From Larkinella soli (GTDB lineage: Bacteria > Bacteroidota > Bacteroidia > Cytophagales > Spirosomataceae), in assembly GCF_003703975.1 (NCBI RefSeq), contig NZ_QTJY01000027.1:1-64000 (forward strand): 64,000 nucleotides of DNA, read 5' to 3'. Below are positions 8,272 through 17,871 of this stretch, piece by piece. The position numbers were made by a program, and so were the translations under genes. Positions within the stretch are counted from its first letter, which is position 1; each line of letters begins with the position of its first letter. The notes beneath the pieces were generated by a model. The model ran no database searches. It was not told the origin of the DNA and worked only from the letters and a program-made list of their open reading frames with translations.

Positions 8272-9654
8272 ATGAAACACCGGTTTTCTTTCTTACTTAG
8301 ACCGTTTAGCGCAACGATGGATATTCTGTCCCTGAATATCTGTTTTACGCTGGCCTATCGATTGAAATTCGGTTCTACCGAGGCCCTTTTCGATATTCCG
8401 TACGTTACGCTCTTCTGGTTTTTCAATGCGGCCTGGTTGCTGATATTGCTGGTCACCCGGCCTTATAATTTTTCCCGTCTGACGTTTACGATCCAGAACC
8501 TGCTGATGGGCATGGCGAAGCTTCTGGGGCTTCATATTGCTCTCGTGTCGGTTTTCTGGGTGTTTACGCGGGGTGGTTTTTATTATTCCCGGGAGCATCT
8601 GCTGCTGGCCTACGTCCTGTTCATGTGCAGCGGGGCGCTCTGGCGAACGGTCATTCTGATTCTGCTGAAGGTATACCGGGCCATGGGGTACAATACCCGC
8701 CGGTTCGTGGTGGTGGGCTACGGTCCGCTTTCCCGGAGCATCCAGACGTTCTACCAGATGTATCCGGAAATCGGCTTCAAATTTTACGGCTATTTCGACC
8801 GGCTGTCGCCGGAAAACGAATCGGCGCTGCGGGGCGATTACAGCCAGCTCCGGGAGTTTATCATCCGGAACGAAATCGACTGCGTCTATTGCTGCCTGCC
8901 CTACATCCAGACGGATCAGCTCCGGCAGATTATGGATATGTCGGAAGAAACCGGCTATCAGGTGAAACTGATCGTCGACTTCAAGGGCTTCCTGACGAAA
9001 GGAATATCGGTGGAATACCACGACATTCAGCCGGTCATCAGCATTTCGACGCATTATCTGGACGACCTCCGGGTAAACGTCTTCAAGCGGGCCTTCGATA
9101 TTGCCTTCTCGGCCACCGTCCTGGCGGCCGGCGCTCCGGTTTTTCTGCTGGTCGCGGCCATTACCCGCCTGACCTCGCACGGGCCCGCCCTGTATTCGCA
9201 GGAACGGATCGGGAAGTGGGGCAAGCCGTTCCGGATCTACAAGTTCCGGAGTATGTACATCGACGCGGAAAACGGCGGCCCGGCCCTTTCGACGGGTGAA
9301 ACCGACCCCCGCATCACGCCCTGGGGCCGTTTCATGCGGAAGACCCGGCTCGACGAACTGCCCCAGTTCTACAACGTGCTGAAAGGGGAAATGTCGGTGG
9401 TGGGCCCGCGCCCGGAACGCCAGTATTTCATCAATCAGATTCTGGAGAAATCGCCCGAATACAAATACCTGCTCATGGTCAAGCCCGGCATCACCTCGAT
9501 CGGCCAGATCAAATACGGCTATGCCGAAAACGTCGAGGAGATGGTGCAGCGGCTTTGGTACGACCTTGAATACCTGCGAAACGTTTCCTTCTCGACGGAT
9601 GTGTGGCTGATCGTTCAGACGCTCCGGGTCATGGTTCAGGGCCGGGGAAAATAA
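8272..9654 (+). CDS. Undecaprenyl-phosphate glucose phosphotransferase (WcaJ/WbaP-type initiating enzyme)
   Basis: A 460-residue polyisoprenyl-phosphate hexose-1-phosphate transferase, the enzyme that loads the first sugar-phosphate onto undecaprenyl phosphate. Four hydrophobic segments fill the first 125 residues. A Rossmann-like CoA_binding_3 domain follows (VVGYGPLSRSIQTFYQ, about 145-240), then a re-entrant membrane helix near residue 280 and the catalytic Bac_transf domain with KRAFDIAFSA, ERIGKWGKPFRIYKFRSM, RKTRLDELPQFYNVLKGEMS and VVGPRPE. ATG 8272 was preferred to the TTG two codons earlier. The 265 bases before it hold only a short AAGACC/GGTCTT hairpin (8046-8064). Glucose is the usual family label; galactose or another hexose is possible. 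Confidence 0.92.
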   Translation: MKHRFSFLLRPFSATMDILSLNICFTLAYRLKFGSTEALFDIPYVTLFWFFNAAWLLILLVTRPYNFSRLTFTIQNLLMGMAKLLGLHIALVSVFWVFTRGGFYYSREHLLLAYVLFMCSGALWRTVILILLKVYRAMGYNTRRFVVVGYGPLSRSIQTFYQMYPEIGFKFYGYFDRLSPENESALRGDYSQLREFIIRNEIDCVYCCLPYIQTDQLRQIMDMSEETGYQVKLIVDFKGFLTKGISVEYHDIQPVISISTHYLDDLRVNVFKRAFDIAFSATVLAAGAPVFLLVAAITRLTSHGPALYSQERIGKWGKPFRIYKFRSMYIDAENGGPALSTGETDPRITPWGRFMRKTRLDELPQFYNVLKGEMSVVGPRPERQYFINQILEKSPEYKYLLMVKPGITSIGQIKYGYAENVEEMVQRLWYDLEYLRNVSFSTDVWLIVQTLRVMVQGRGK

Positions 9655-9702
9655 GTGTGCCTCTGCCTTTAGTTGCTTCCTGCAGCTCTTTCCACTTCAT
9701 CT

Positions 9703-11196
9703 ATGAAACTAAAAGCCGGATTGGTATTTCTCATATCCGTCTGCTCATCATGTGCGGTTTTTGCCCAGCAGACGTATCCTCCTAAAACCAGTCAGGTGCA
9801 GGTGCAGGTAGGAACGTATTTATCTACCAGTAATTATATGCCTTTCTGGTTCCGGGCCAACCAGTTCGGAACCGTTCCGCTCAAAACGCCGGTGGCTACC
9901 GTCCGGGTCGGCGCCTGGTCCGACTACGCCCGGCCCCTGCGCGACAGCGGGCAGAGCCGCCCGAAAAAAGTAGATTGGGGGTATGGCGTGGAAGCCGTCG
10001 TCAATGCCGGAAACGTCAATCAGGTCATCTTCCCGGAAGCGTACGTCAAAGGCCGGTTTCACTTCATCGAACTCTATGCCGGCCGCCGGAGAACCGTTCA
10101 GGGGCTGGTCGATACGACGCTGACGTCCGGCTCCTATGCATGGTCCGGGAACGCCGTCCCGATTCCGGTGGTTCAGCTGGGAACGCCCGGTTTCGTGTCC
10201 ATTCCGTTTACGAACGACCTGGTGGCCGTCAATGCGTTTTACAACCACGGCTGGTTCGGCAACGACCGCATCGTCAAAGGCTCCTATCTGCACCAGAAAG
10301 CCCTGTACGGGCGTCTGGGCCGACCGCAGGGCCGCCTGAAACTGTACGCCGGGATTAATCACCAGGTGCAGTGGGCCGGCTATTCGAACGCCATTGCGGG
10401 CGATCTGACCCAGAACGGGCGGCTGCCTTCCAGCCTGAAAAGCTACTGGTTTATGGTGACGGCCCGCCGGAATCCGACCCGGTATGACAGTACGCTCGCC
10501 AGCTTTGAGGAAAACCGGGTCGGCAACCACCTCGGCTCCTTCGATCTGGCTCTGGAAGCCAAACTGGGCTCGTTCAACCTCCTGATGTACCGCCAGAGCG
10601 TGTACGACGACGGTTCCCTGTTCTACCTGACCAACATCCGCGACGGCCTGCAGGGCCTCCGGCTGCGCAACGAACGGAGCGAAAAAGCGTTCTTCGCCAT
10701 CGACGAAGCCCTGTTCGAGTTTCTGTATACCAAGAGCCAGGGCGGATCGGATTTCGTCATCAGCAACGCGGCCAAACGCGGCCTCGACAATTATTTCAAT
10801 CATTCGCAATACATCGACGGCTGGGTGTACGAGAGCCGGACCATCGGCACCCCCTTTCTGACCCCGGGTACGGAAGTGCGCCGGCGTTTACCGAAGGGAG
10901 CGATCGCCAACAACCGCGTCAGGCTCTTTCACTTCGCCCTTTCCGGCTCGCTCGGCAAGATCAACTGGCTGGGAAAACTGTCGTACAGTGACAATGACGG
11001 CACCTACGACAATCCTTTTCCTGCCAACACGTACCAGCTTTCGACCTATTTCGGCCTGACGGCCCCCGTACGGCTTTCCCCCCTCGGCGACTTCCAGCTC
11101 AATGCCGCCTTTGCCTCTGACTACGGACGGCTTTTCTACCACAGCGCGGGCGTCTTTCTGGGTTTGAAAAAAACGATCGCTTCGCAGCCCCATTAA
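9703..11196 (+). CDS. Capsule assembly Wzi family outer-membrane protein
   Basis: A 497-residue protein with a signal peptide (MKLKAGLVFLISVCSS up to the Ala-Gln after VFA) and a body rich in alternating polar and hydrophobic strands ending in a short C-terminal strand, as expected of an 18-strand Wzi-type outer-membrane barrel. Wzi proteins help anchor or organise capsule at the cell surface. The frame opens at 9673, but ATG 9703 was taken because the signal peptide begins there. It closes the polysaccharide locus, 48 bases after the phosphotransferase gene, so the two are probably cotranscribed, and runs into a shared terminator facing nuoJ. Confidence 0.85.
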   Translation: MKLKAGLVFLISVCSSCAVFAQQTYPPKTSQVQVQVGTYLSTSNYMPFWFRANQFGTVPLKTPVATVRVGAWSDYARPLRDSGQSRPKKVDWGYGVEAVVNAGNVNQVIFPEAYVKGRFHFIELYAGRRRTVQGLVDTTLTSGSYAWSGNAVPIPVVQLGTPGFVSIPFTNDLVAVNAFYNHGWFGNDRIVKGSYLHQKALYGRLGRPQGRLKLYAGINHQVQWAGYSNAIAGDLTQNGRLPSSLKSYWFMVTARRNPTRYDSTLASFEENRVGNHLGSFDLALEAKLGSFNLLMYRQSVYDDGSLFYLTNIRDGLQGLRLRNERSEKAFFAIDEALFEFLYTKSQGGSDFVISNAAKRGLDNYFNHSQYIDGWVYESRTIGTPFLTPGTEVRRRLPKGAIANNRVRLFHFALSGSLGKINWLGKLSYSDNDGTYDNPFPANTYQLSTYFGLTAPVRLSPLGDFQLNAAFASDYGRLFYHSAGVFLGLKKTIASQPH

Positions 11197-11213
11197 ACGA
11201 TTTAACTGGAAAC

Positions 11214-11248
11214 AAAAAAGCCTCTGCCGGTAAGACAGAGGCTTTTTT
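11214..11248. terminator. Bidirectional intrinsic terminator between the Wzi gene and nuoJ
   Basis: A perfect 13-base inverted repeat, AAAAAAGCCTCTG (11214-11226) and CAGAGGCTTTTTT (11236-11248), encloses a 9-base loop. Because the A tract on one side is the T tract on the other, it works on both strands and serves the convergent Wzi gene and the nuo operon. Confidence 0.93.
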
Positions 11249-11264
11249 ATGACCGAAAAACAGG

Positions 11265-11783
11265 TCAGAAATGCCGGTCGCCGGGTTCCCGTTTGCCGAG
11301 CATTACCGCCCCGACCATCGCCACCAGAAACAGCACCGAGGCCAGTTCGAACGGCAGCAGATAATCTTTGTACAAAACCATCCCCAGGCTCTCGACCAGA
11401 CCGACCCGCGTGTTGTAGGTCGCCGGATCGTAGGGGGCGACCGAAGCCGCCCGGAAAACCGCCACCATCACCACCAGCAGCACCCCGCCGACGACGACCG
11501 CAGCCATTTTGGTCAGGGTGGTTTTGGACTCTTCGTCTTCCTTCTGCAGGTTCAGGAACATGATGGTGAAGAGGAAGAGGACCATGATGGCCCCGGCATA
11601 CACGATGATGTTGACCGCAGCCAGAAACTGGGCGTTCATCAGCACGTAATGCCCCGTCAGGCAGAAGAACGTCAGAATCAGAGCCAGAACGCTGTGTACC
11701 GGGTTGCGGGCCGTAACGACGAACGAGGCACTCAGCAGCGTGATGGCGGTTAAAACGTAAAAGATGATCTCAGTAGCCTTCAT
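11265..11783 (-). CDS. nuoJ: NADH-quinone oxidoreductase subunit J
   Basis: A 172-residue membrane subunit of complex I. Five hydrophobic helices are visible, with the subunit J pattern VLALILTFFCLTGHYVLMNAQFLA and YAGAIMVLFLFTIMFLN in helices two and three, the latter being the helix with the pi-bulge in known structures. It links the NuoH/NuoA region to the antiporter-like arm. It is the last gene of the operon here: the stop is only 17 bases from the terminator and no nuoK follows, although nuoJ and nuoK normally sit side by side. Confidence 0.96.
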   Translation of the reverse strand: MKATEIIFYVLTAITLLSASFVVTARNPVHSVLALILTFFCLTGHYVLMNAQFLAAVNIIVYAGAIMVLFLFTIMFLNLQKEDEESKTTLTKMAAVVVGGVLLVVMVAVFRAASVAPYDPATYNTRVGLVESLGMVLYKDYLLPFELASVLFLVAMVGAVMLGKREPGDRHF

Positions 11784-11844
11784 GGTTCAGTAAATTAGCC
11801 GGTAACCAGGGTGCTGACCACCGGTTACCGGCCTGAAAATTTGA

Positions 11845-12408
11845 TTACGTTGCAGAACGCGACAGCGTAGGCTCCGTCGGGGTAGCCCTGACCTCGGAGC
11901 CGGTCCGGACATAGCGGTCGTCGAGTTGCTCGACCAGCCGGTCCTTGCCGTAGATCACCTGATCGCGCTCGGTAAAGACGGGTACGAAACGGTCGTGGCG
12001 AAGGTAAACCGCCTGTTTCGGGCAGGCTTCCTCGCACAGGCCGCAGAAGATGCACCGCAGCATGTTGATCTCATAAACGGCCGCATACTTCTCTTCCCGG
12101 TACAGGTTTTCTTCACCCTTCTTCCGCTCGGCGGCCACCATCGAGATGGCTTCGGCCGGGCAGGCCAGCGAACAGAGTCCGCAGGCCGTACAGCGCTCAC
12201 GACCTTCCTCATCCCGCTTCAGGACGTGGTGGCCCCGAAAGATCGGACCCAGATACCGCTTCACTTCCGGATACTGGATGGTCGGCTTTTTCTGGAAAAA
12301 GTGCTTTATCGTAATAGCCAGCCCCTGTGCGATGGCGGGAAGGTACATCTTCTCCGCCAGCGTCATTTCCTTGTTGCTGACCTGTTTGGATCGGTTTGTC
12401 AATTGCAT
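11845..12408 (-). CDS. nuoI: NADH-quinone oxidoreductase subunit I (two 4Fe-4S clusters)
   Basis: A 187-residue ferredoxin-like subunit carrying clusters N6a and N6b. Two C-x2-C-x2-C-x3-CP motifs are present, CTACGLCSLACP at about residues 73-84 and CIFCGLCEEACP at about 118-129. It passes electrons from the NuoG arm towards NuoB. The last 40 residues after the second motif are acidic and of low conservation. It lies 15 bases downstream of nuoH. Confidence 0.97.
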   Translation of the reverse strand: MQLTNRSKQVSNKEMTLAEKMYLPAIAQGLAITIKHFFQKKPTIQYPEVKRYLGPIFRGHHVLKRDEEGRERCTACGLCSLACPAEAISMVAAERKKGEENLYREEKYAAVYEINMLRCIFCGLCEEACPKQAVYLRHDRFVPVFTERDQVIYGKDRLVEQLDDRYVRTGSEVRATPTEPTLSRSAT

Positions 12409-12423
12409 ATCGTCAGGGCGTTA

Positions 12424-13578
12424 TCAGGATCGCTGGGGTTGAACGACACGTTTGGGCGCCCGGGCCGACGACATCACCGCCAGGACCACCATTACGATGA
12501 CGATCAGCCAGCTGGCATATTCAATGTCATACAGCAACCCGAAACCCGTCACGACCACGTTCAGGATCGACAGCGGGATCAGGCTCTTCCAGCCCAGGTT
12601 CATCAGCTGATCGTACCGGAAGCGCGGAAGCGTCCAGCGAACCCACATAAAGAAAAAGATAAAAAAGAAAATCTTGGCGAACAGCACCAGCATACCGATG
12701 AGCGTGGCCAGGTTATGGCCGGTCACCTCGCCGAGCGAGCCCGTCAGCGCGTTGTGTACCGTGTTCATGAAGGGGTAATGATACCCGCCGAAATACAGCG
12801 TCGAAATCACCGCCGACGACACGAACATGTTGATGTATTCCGCAAACAGGTAAAAGCCCAGCTTCATGGAGCTGTACTCCGTATGATACCCGCCGACCAG
12901 TTCGGTTTCGCACTCAGGCAGATCGAACGGGGTCCGGTTACACTCGGCGAACGCGCAGGTCAGGAAGATGATGAAGCCAAGGGGCTGCGTGAACACGTTC
13001 CAGGTCAGGAAGCTTTCCTGCCCGGCGACGATGCTCCGCAGCGACAGCGAGCCCGTCATCATCAGAATCGCGATGATCGCAAGACCCATCGCAATCTCAT
13101 AGCTGATGTTCTGGGAGGCCGCCCGGATGGCGCCCAGCAGCGAGAACTTGTTATTGGAAGCCCAGCCGCCGACCATGATCCCGTAAACACCCAGCGAAAC
13201 GACGCCGAACACGTACAGAATCCCGATGTTGATCTCGACGCCCTGCACCGGAATGGTCAGCCCTTCGTACCGGATGCTGTCGCCGAACGGAATCACGGCG
13301 CTCGACATCAGGGCCGTCAGGATGGCCAGACACGGCCCGATGATGAACAGCCATTTGTTGGCCTGTGAAGGAATGAAATCCTCCTTGAAAAACATTTTAC
13401 CGGCGTCGGCCAGCGGTTGCAGCAACCCGAACGGCCCCGCCCGGTTCGGACCCAGACGGTCCTGCATGAAACCGGCCACCTTGCGCTCGGCCCAGGTCGA
13501 ATACATGGCGATCACCAGCGTTACCCCGAAGATGACGAGGATGATGATCGACTTGATGATAAGTTCTGTCAGATTCAT
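12424..13578 (-). CDS. nuoH: NADH-quinone oxidoreductase subunit H
   Basis: A 384-residue integral membrane subunit that forms most of the quinone chamber. Diagnostic segments are TWAERKVAGFMQDRLGPNRA near residue 30, the loop ECNRTPFDLPECETELVGG followed by EYSS near 215-240, and FMWVRWTLPRFRYDQLM near 315. About eight to nine transmembrane helices are predicted from hydrophobicity. It lies 11 bases after nuoG and 15 before nuoI in the operon. Confidence 0.97.
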   Translation of the reverse strand: MNLTELIIKSIIILVIFGVTLVIAMYSTWAERKVAGFMQDRLGPNRAGPFGLLQPLADAGKMFFKEDFIPSQANKWLFIIGPCLAILTALMSSAVIPFGDSIRYEGLTIPVQGVEINIGILYVFGVVSLGVYGIMVGGWASNNKFSLLGAIRAASQNISYEIAMGLAIIAILMMTGSLSLRSIVAGQESFLTWNVFTQPLGFIIFLTCAFAECNRTPFDLPECETELVGGYHTEYSSMKLGFYLFAEYINMFVSSAVISTLYFGGYHYPFMNTVHNALTGSLGEVTGHNLATLIGMLVLFAKIFFFIFFFMWVRWTLPRFRYDQLMNLGWKSLIPLSILNVVVTGFGLLYDIEYASWLIVIVMVVLAVMSSARAPKRVVQPQRS

Positions 13579-13589
13579 TGTCGTTGATT

Positions 13590-14672
13590 TCAGGGTTCCG
13601 GATCGTTGGCGTGGGGCAGCTGCGCGAAGCGCTCCGGCGGCAGCTGCTGAATGCCCAGCTGAGACGTATCGCGTTCATCGTCGACGTCCGTGTAGCTCGA
13701 TGCGGCCAGCTTGCGCTGGAAATCCGGTTTGATGGTATCCCTCCGGTATTTATTGACCGAAATGACCGAACTGCGCGAAATTTTGGTCGGCCCTTCGATC
13801 ACCCAGTCGCTGGTTTTCTTCTTCTCGAAACGGCAGGTATTGCAGATGAACTCCGTCACCTCGTTCCATTCGTTCTTACGGGCCGTCACCCGGATCACGT
13901 CATCCCCGCGGTACCAGAGCGTCACGTTGCCCGAGCAGGTCGGACAGTCGCGGTGGGCATCCACGGGTTTCGTGAACCACACCCGGTTTTTGAACCGGTA
14001 GGTTTTGTCGGTTAGAGCGCCGACCGGACAAACGTCGATGACGTTCCCCGAAAATTCGTTGTCGACGGCTTTCTCAATATAGGTGCTGATCTCGGCGGCA
14101 TCGCCCCGACCCAGCACGCCGTGAACCCGTTTCTGTGTGATCTGATCGGCGGTATAGACGCACCGATAGCACAGAATGCAGCGGGTCATGTGCAGCTGGA
14201 TGTACGGCCCGATGTCCTGCTTGTCGAACGTCCGGCGGTCTTCCTCGTAGCGGGTCGTCGCCATGCCGTGTTTGAAGGCAAAGTTCTGCAGGTCGCACTC
14301 GCCGGCCTGGTCGCAGACCGGGCAATCGAGCGGGTGGTTGATCAGCAGAAATTCGACGATGCCCTTGCGGGTGTCGAGCACCTGCTGGCTGGTCGTGTTC
14401 TCGACCACCATGCCGTCCTGAACCGGCGTAATGCAGGACGCTACCAGTTTGGGCATCGGACGGGGGTCTTTCGCCGACCCGGCCGCCACCCGCACCAGGC
14501 AGGCCCGGCACTTGCCGCCACTGCCTTTCAGCGGCTGGTAGTAACACATGGCCGGTGGGGCCACGTCGCCACCGATTTTCCGGGCGGCCTGCAAAATGGT
14601 CGTACCCGGTTCCACCTCGACCTCGATGTTGTCGATGGTGACTTTAAATAATTGGGGTTTGTTATCTTCCAT
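13590..14672 (-). CDS. nuoG: Short NuoG-type 2Fe-2S/4Fe-4S subunit without the molybdopterin domain
   Basis: A 360-residue NuoG. In order it has a 2Fe-2S ferredoxin fold with Cys in MCYYQPLKGSGGKCRACLV and a later SCITP (cluster N1b), HPLDCPVCDQAGECDLQ (N4), and CILCYRC with CPVGAL further on (N5). A remnant 4Fe-4S Mo/W-type segment follows, with CPTCSGN and ICNTCRF. Typical NuoG has 700-900 residues with a large molybdopterin-oxidoreductase-like domain; that part is absent, as in many Bacteroidota. The frame extends upstream to 14762, but ATG 14672 (MEDNKPQLFKV) was chosen because earlier codons overlap nuoF and lack family similarity. The gap to nuoF is 17 bases. Confidence 0.93.
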   Translation of the reverse strand: MEDNKPQLFKVTIDNIEVEVEPGTTILQAARKIGGDVAPPAMCYYQPLKGSGGKCRACLVRVAAGSAKDPRPMPKLVASCITPVQDGMVVENTTSQQVLDTRKGIVEFLLINHPLDCPVCDQAGECDLQNFAFKHGMATTRYEEDRRTFDKQDIGPYIQLHMTRCILCYRCVYTADQITQKRVHGVLGRGDAAEISTYIEKAVDNEFSGNVIDVCPVGALTDKTYRFKNRVWFTKPVDAHRDCPTCSGNVTLWYRGDDVIRVTARKNEWNEVTEFICNTCRFEKKKTSDWVIEGPTKISRSSVISVNKYRRDTIKPDFQRKLAASSYTDVDDERDTSQLGIQQLPPERFAQLPHANDPEP

Positions 14673-14689
14673 GAAAGTAGGTCCCGTTG

Positions 14690-16030
14690 TTAGACAAGGG
14701 CCATGTCGCCCTTGTACACCGCTCCCGGCCGGGTGGCCTCCTGCGGGTTGGTAATATGCCATTCGAACTCCTCACGGAAGTGCCGAATGGCGCTGGCTAC
14801 CGGCCAGGCAGCCGCATCGCCCAGCGGGCAGATGGTATTGCCTTCGATCTTCTTCGCCACATCGACCAGCAGATCGATGTCGTGCATGCTGCCGTGACCG
14901 TATTCGATCCGGTGCAGGACTTTTTCCATCCAGCCGGTTCCTTCCCGGCACGGGCTGCACTGCCCGCACGACTCGTGGTGGTAGAAGCGCGAGAAATTCC
15001 AGGTGTTCCGGACGATGCAGGACGTCTCGTCGAAGACGATGAAACCACCCGATCCGAGCATCGTACCGGTCTGAAAACCGCCGTCCGACAGCGACTCGTA
15101 GCTCATCATCCGGGGTTCGCCGTTGGCGAGCTTCAAAATCAGGTTGGCCGGCAGGATCGGTACCGAGGAACCACCCGCGACGACGGCTTTCAGATGGTGG
15201 CCGTCGCGGATGCCTCCGCACCACTCGTCGGAATAGAGGAACTCCTCGACCGGCAGGCCCAGTTCGATCTCATACACGCCGGGCTTTTTGATGTGTCCGG
15301 ACGCCGAAATCAGCTTGGTTCCCGTGCTGCGCCCGACGCCGATGGCGGCATAGGCGTCACCGCCGTTGTTGACGATCCAGGCGGTGGTAGCAATGGACTC
15401 GACGTTGTTGACCACCGTCGGAGACTGGTATAACCCCTTGACGGCCGGGAACGGCGGTTTATTGCGCGGGTTGCCCCGTTTGCCTTCCAGCGATTCCAGC
15501 AGGGCGGTTTCCTCCCCGCAGATATAGGCACCTCCGCCCGGCTGCACCACCAGTTCGAGGTCGTAGCCGGTGCCGAGAATATTCTTCCCCAGAAAACCGG
15601 CGGCCTTTGCTTCGGCAATCGCTTTCTCCAGGATATAAATCACATACATCAGCTCGCCCCGGACGTAGATGAACGATTTGTTCGCGCCCAGTGCAAAGCT
15701 GGAAATAATCATCCCCTCGATCAGCAGATGCGGGATGTTCTTCATCAGGTAGTGGTCCTTGAAGGTCCCCGGCTCCGATTCGTCGGCATTACAAACCAGG
15801 TAGCGGGGTACGCCCTCAGGTTTGGCCAGGAAGCTCCATTTCATTCCCATCGGGAAGCCGGCTCCCCCACGGCCGCGGACGCCGGATTTCTTCACTTCCT
15901 CCACGACCGCTTCGGGCGTCATGGTTTTGAGTGCCTTCTCGACGGCCGTATATCCTCCCTGCTTCCGGTAAACGTCGTAGGTGTCGATCCCCGGGACGTC
16001 GATATGTTCGAGCAGAATCTTTTTTGACAT
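14690..16030 (-). CDS. nuoF: NADH-quinone oxidoreductase subunit F (NADH/FMN site)
   Basis: A 446-residue subunit where NADH is oxidised. It shows SGVRGRGGAGFPMGMKWSF near residues 50-68 (NADH/FMN binding), YICGEETALLESLEGKRGNP near 168-187 (FMN site), and the N3 cluster ligands ESCGQCSPCREGTGWM near residue 354 with a fourth Cys in GNTICPLGDAAAWP. Length is normal for the family. Its start is 30 bases downstream of nuoE. Confidence 0.98.
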   Translation of the reverse strand: MSKKILLEHIDVPGIDTYDVYRKQGGYTAVEKALKTMTPEAVVEEVKKSGVRGRGGAGFPMGMKWSFLAKPEGVPRYLVCNADESEPGTFKDHYLMKNIPHLLIEGMIISSFALGANKSFIYVRGELMYVIYILEKAIAEAKAAGFLGKNILGTGYDLELVVQPGGGAYICGEETALLESLEGKRGNPRNKPPFPAVKGLYQSPTVVNNVESIATTAWIVNNGGDAYAAIGVGRSTGTKLISASGHIKKPGVYEIELGLPVEEFLYSDEWCGGIRDGHHLKAVVAGGSSVPILPANLILKLANGEPRMMSYESLSDGGFQTGTMLGSGGFIVFDETSCIVRNTWNFSRFYHHESCGQCSPCREGTGWMEKVLHRIEYGHGSMHDIDLLVDVAKKIEGNTICPLGDAAAWPVASAIRHFREEFEWHITNPQEATRPGAVYKGDMALV

Positions 16031-16060
16031 AATTCCGTAATCTTACGATACAGTGAGTAC

Positions 16061-16558
16061 TTACCGGCTTAATTCGCCGATGATTTCATCGACCCGCTCC
16101 CGGGTCAGGTTCATATGGTACTGCTCCCGGATCTGGAAGACCGGACCCATCCCGCAGGCGGCCAGACATTCCACCTCCTTCAGCGTAAAAAGACCGTCGG
16201 CCGTGGTTTCCCCGGCGCCGATGCCCAGTTTCTGCTTCAGATAGTCGTAGACTTCCTCCCCGCCCATCAGGCAGCACGGCCCTGTCCGGCAGTATTCGAT
16301 CACGTGTTTCCCGACCGGTTCCAGGTGGAACATGGTATAGAACGTAGCCACTTCATAGACCTCGATCGCCTGGATATCCAGCATCCGGGCCACATAGTCC
16401 ATCACTTCGGGGCTCAGCCATCCCCACTGCGCCTGAGCCAGGTGCAGCAACGGCAGCAGGGCCGACTTCTGCCGGCCTTCCGGGTAACGGGCAATGATTT
16501 CCTGTGCTTTGGCGAGCCGCTCGGGGGTAAAGGCTACGGTATTGTGCGTTTCCGTCAT
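16061..16558 (-). CDS. nuoE: NADH-quinone oxidoreductase subunit E (2Fe-2S, thioredoxin fold)
   Basis: A 165-residue subunit binding cluster N1a. The ligands are in CRTGPCCLMGG and CLAACGMGP, the expected two pairs separated by about 35 residues. The N-terminal helical bundle (YPEGRQKSALLPLLHLAQ) and the EVATFYTMFHLEPVGKH strand are typical. It lies between nuoD and nuoF with gaps of about 30 bases. Confidence 0.97.
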   Translation of the reverse strand: MTETHNTVAFTPERLAKAQEIIARYPEGRQKSALLPLLHLAQAQWGWLSPEVMDYVARMLDIQAIEVYEVATFYTMFHLEPVGKHVIEYCRTGPCCLMGGEEVYDYLKQKLGIGAGETTADGLFTLKEVECLAACGMGPVFQIREQYHMNLTRERVDEIIGELSR

Positions 16559-16591
16559 ATCGGTTTACAGCAGGTATTCTTCAATAGGTGC

Positions 16592-17839
16592 TCAGGCGTC
16601 AAGTTCGCCCGCAATCACGTTCAGGCTACTCATGATCACGATGGCGTCGGAAAGGGTCGTTCCCTTGCACATCTCCGGAAAAGCCTGATAATAGATGAAA
16701 CACGGACGGCGGAAGTGCAGGCGGTAAGGGGCCCGGCCTCCGTCACTGATCAGGTAGAAACCGAGTTCTCCGTTTCCGCCCTCGACGGCGTGGTACACCT
16801 CACCCGCCGGCGCGTCGATCTCACCCATGATGATCTTGAAGTGATAGATCAGCGCTTCCATGTTTTTGTACACCTCCTGTTTGGGAGGCAGGTAATATTC
16901 CGGCGCATCGGCGTAATACGAGCCTTCGGGCAGGTTTTCGATGGCCTGCTCGATGATCCGCAGGCTCTGCCAGATTTCCTCGTTCCGGACCATGAAGCGG
17001 TCGTAAGTGTCTCCGCTCTTGCCGACCGGAATGTCGAACTCAAAGTCTTCGTAGGACGAGTACGGGTTCATCACCCGAACGTCGTAATCGACGCCTGCGG
17101 CCCGCAGGTTGGGTCCGGTAAAACCGTAACTCAGGGCGCGTTCGGCCGAAATCGGACCGACGTCCACCACCCGGTCCATGAAGATCCGGTTGCGGTTGAA
17201 CATCTTTTCGAACTCCTGCATGACGGCCGGGAACCGCTTGATGAAAGCCCGGATCTTCCGGATGGCTTCCGGTGAGAGGTCGCGCTCCATCCCGCCGATC
17301 CGGCCCATGTTGGTCGTCAGACGGGCCCCGCACACCTCTTCGTAGATTTCGTAGATATTCTCACGTTCCTGGAACAGGTACAGGAAGCCGGTGAAGGCGC
17401 CCGTGTCCACCCCGAGGATTCCGTTACAGATCAGGTGATCGGCGATGCGGGCCAGTTCCATCATGATGACCCGGATGTACTGCGCCCGTTTCGGCACGGT
17501 AATGCCCAGCAGCTTCTCGACCGTCATGAGCCAGCCCATGTTGTTGATGGGCGACGAACAGTAGTTCATCCGGTCGGTGAGGGTCGTGATCTGGTAAAAG
17601 GGCCGCCGTTCGGCGATCTTCTCAAAGGCCCGGTGAATATACCCGACGGTCTGCTCTGCGGAAACGATCTTTTCCCCGTCCATCTGGAGGATGTTCTGGA
17701 AAATACCGTGGGTCGCCGGGTGCGTCGGACCGAGGTTCAGGGTCGTTAACTCGTTGACGTACTGAATGGGACCTTCCGACTGCGCGGGCACATCGCTGCC
17801 CGGTATGTTTTTATTCGATATATCGAGTACGGTATTCAT
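16592..17839 (-). CDS. nuoD: NADH-quinone oxidoreductase subunit D
   Basis: A 415-residue subunit related to the large subunit of NiFe hydrogenases; it lines the quinone site together with Nuo[15 protein letters not shown] near residue 35 holds the His that binds the quinone head group, and [17 protein letters not shown] with [15 protein letters not shown] follow. It is a stand-alone nuoD, not the nuoCD fusion of enterobacteria. Spacing to nuoC is 32 bases. Confidence 0.97.
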   Translation of the reverse strand: MNTVLDISNKNIPGSDVPAQSEGPIQYVNELTTLNLGPTHPATHGIFQNILQMDGEKIVSAEQTVGYIHRAFEKIAERRPFYQITTLTDRMNYCSSPINNMGWLMTVEKLLGITVPKRAQYIRVIMMELARIADHLICNGILGVDTGAFTGFLYLFQERENIYEIYEEVCGARLTTNMGRIGGMERDLSPEAIRKIRAFIKRFPAVMQEFEKMFNRNRIFMDRVVDVGPISAERALSYGFTGPNLRAAGVDYDVRVMNPYSSYEDFEFDIPVGKSGDTYDRFMVRNEEIWQSLRIIEQAIENLPEGSYYADAPEYYLPPKQEVYKNMEALIYHFKIIMGEIDAPAGEVYHAVEGGNGELGFYLISDGGRAPYRLHFRRPCFIYYQAFPEMCKGTTLSDAIVIMSSLNVIAGELDA

Positions 17840-17871
17840 GAGTTGAAGGTTCGGGAGAAGCGATCGGACGC

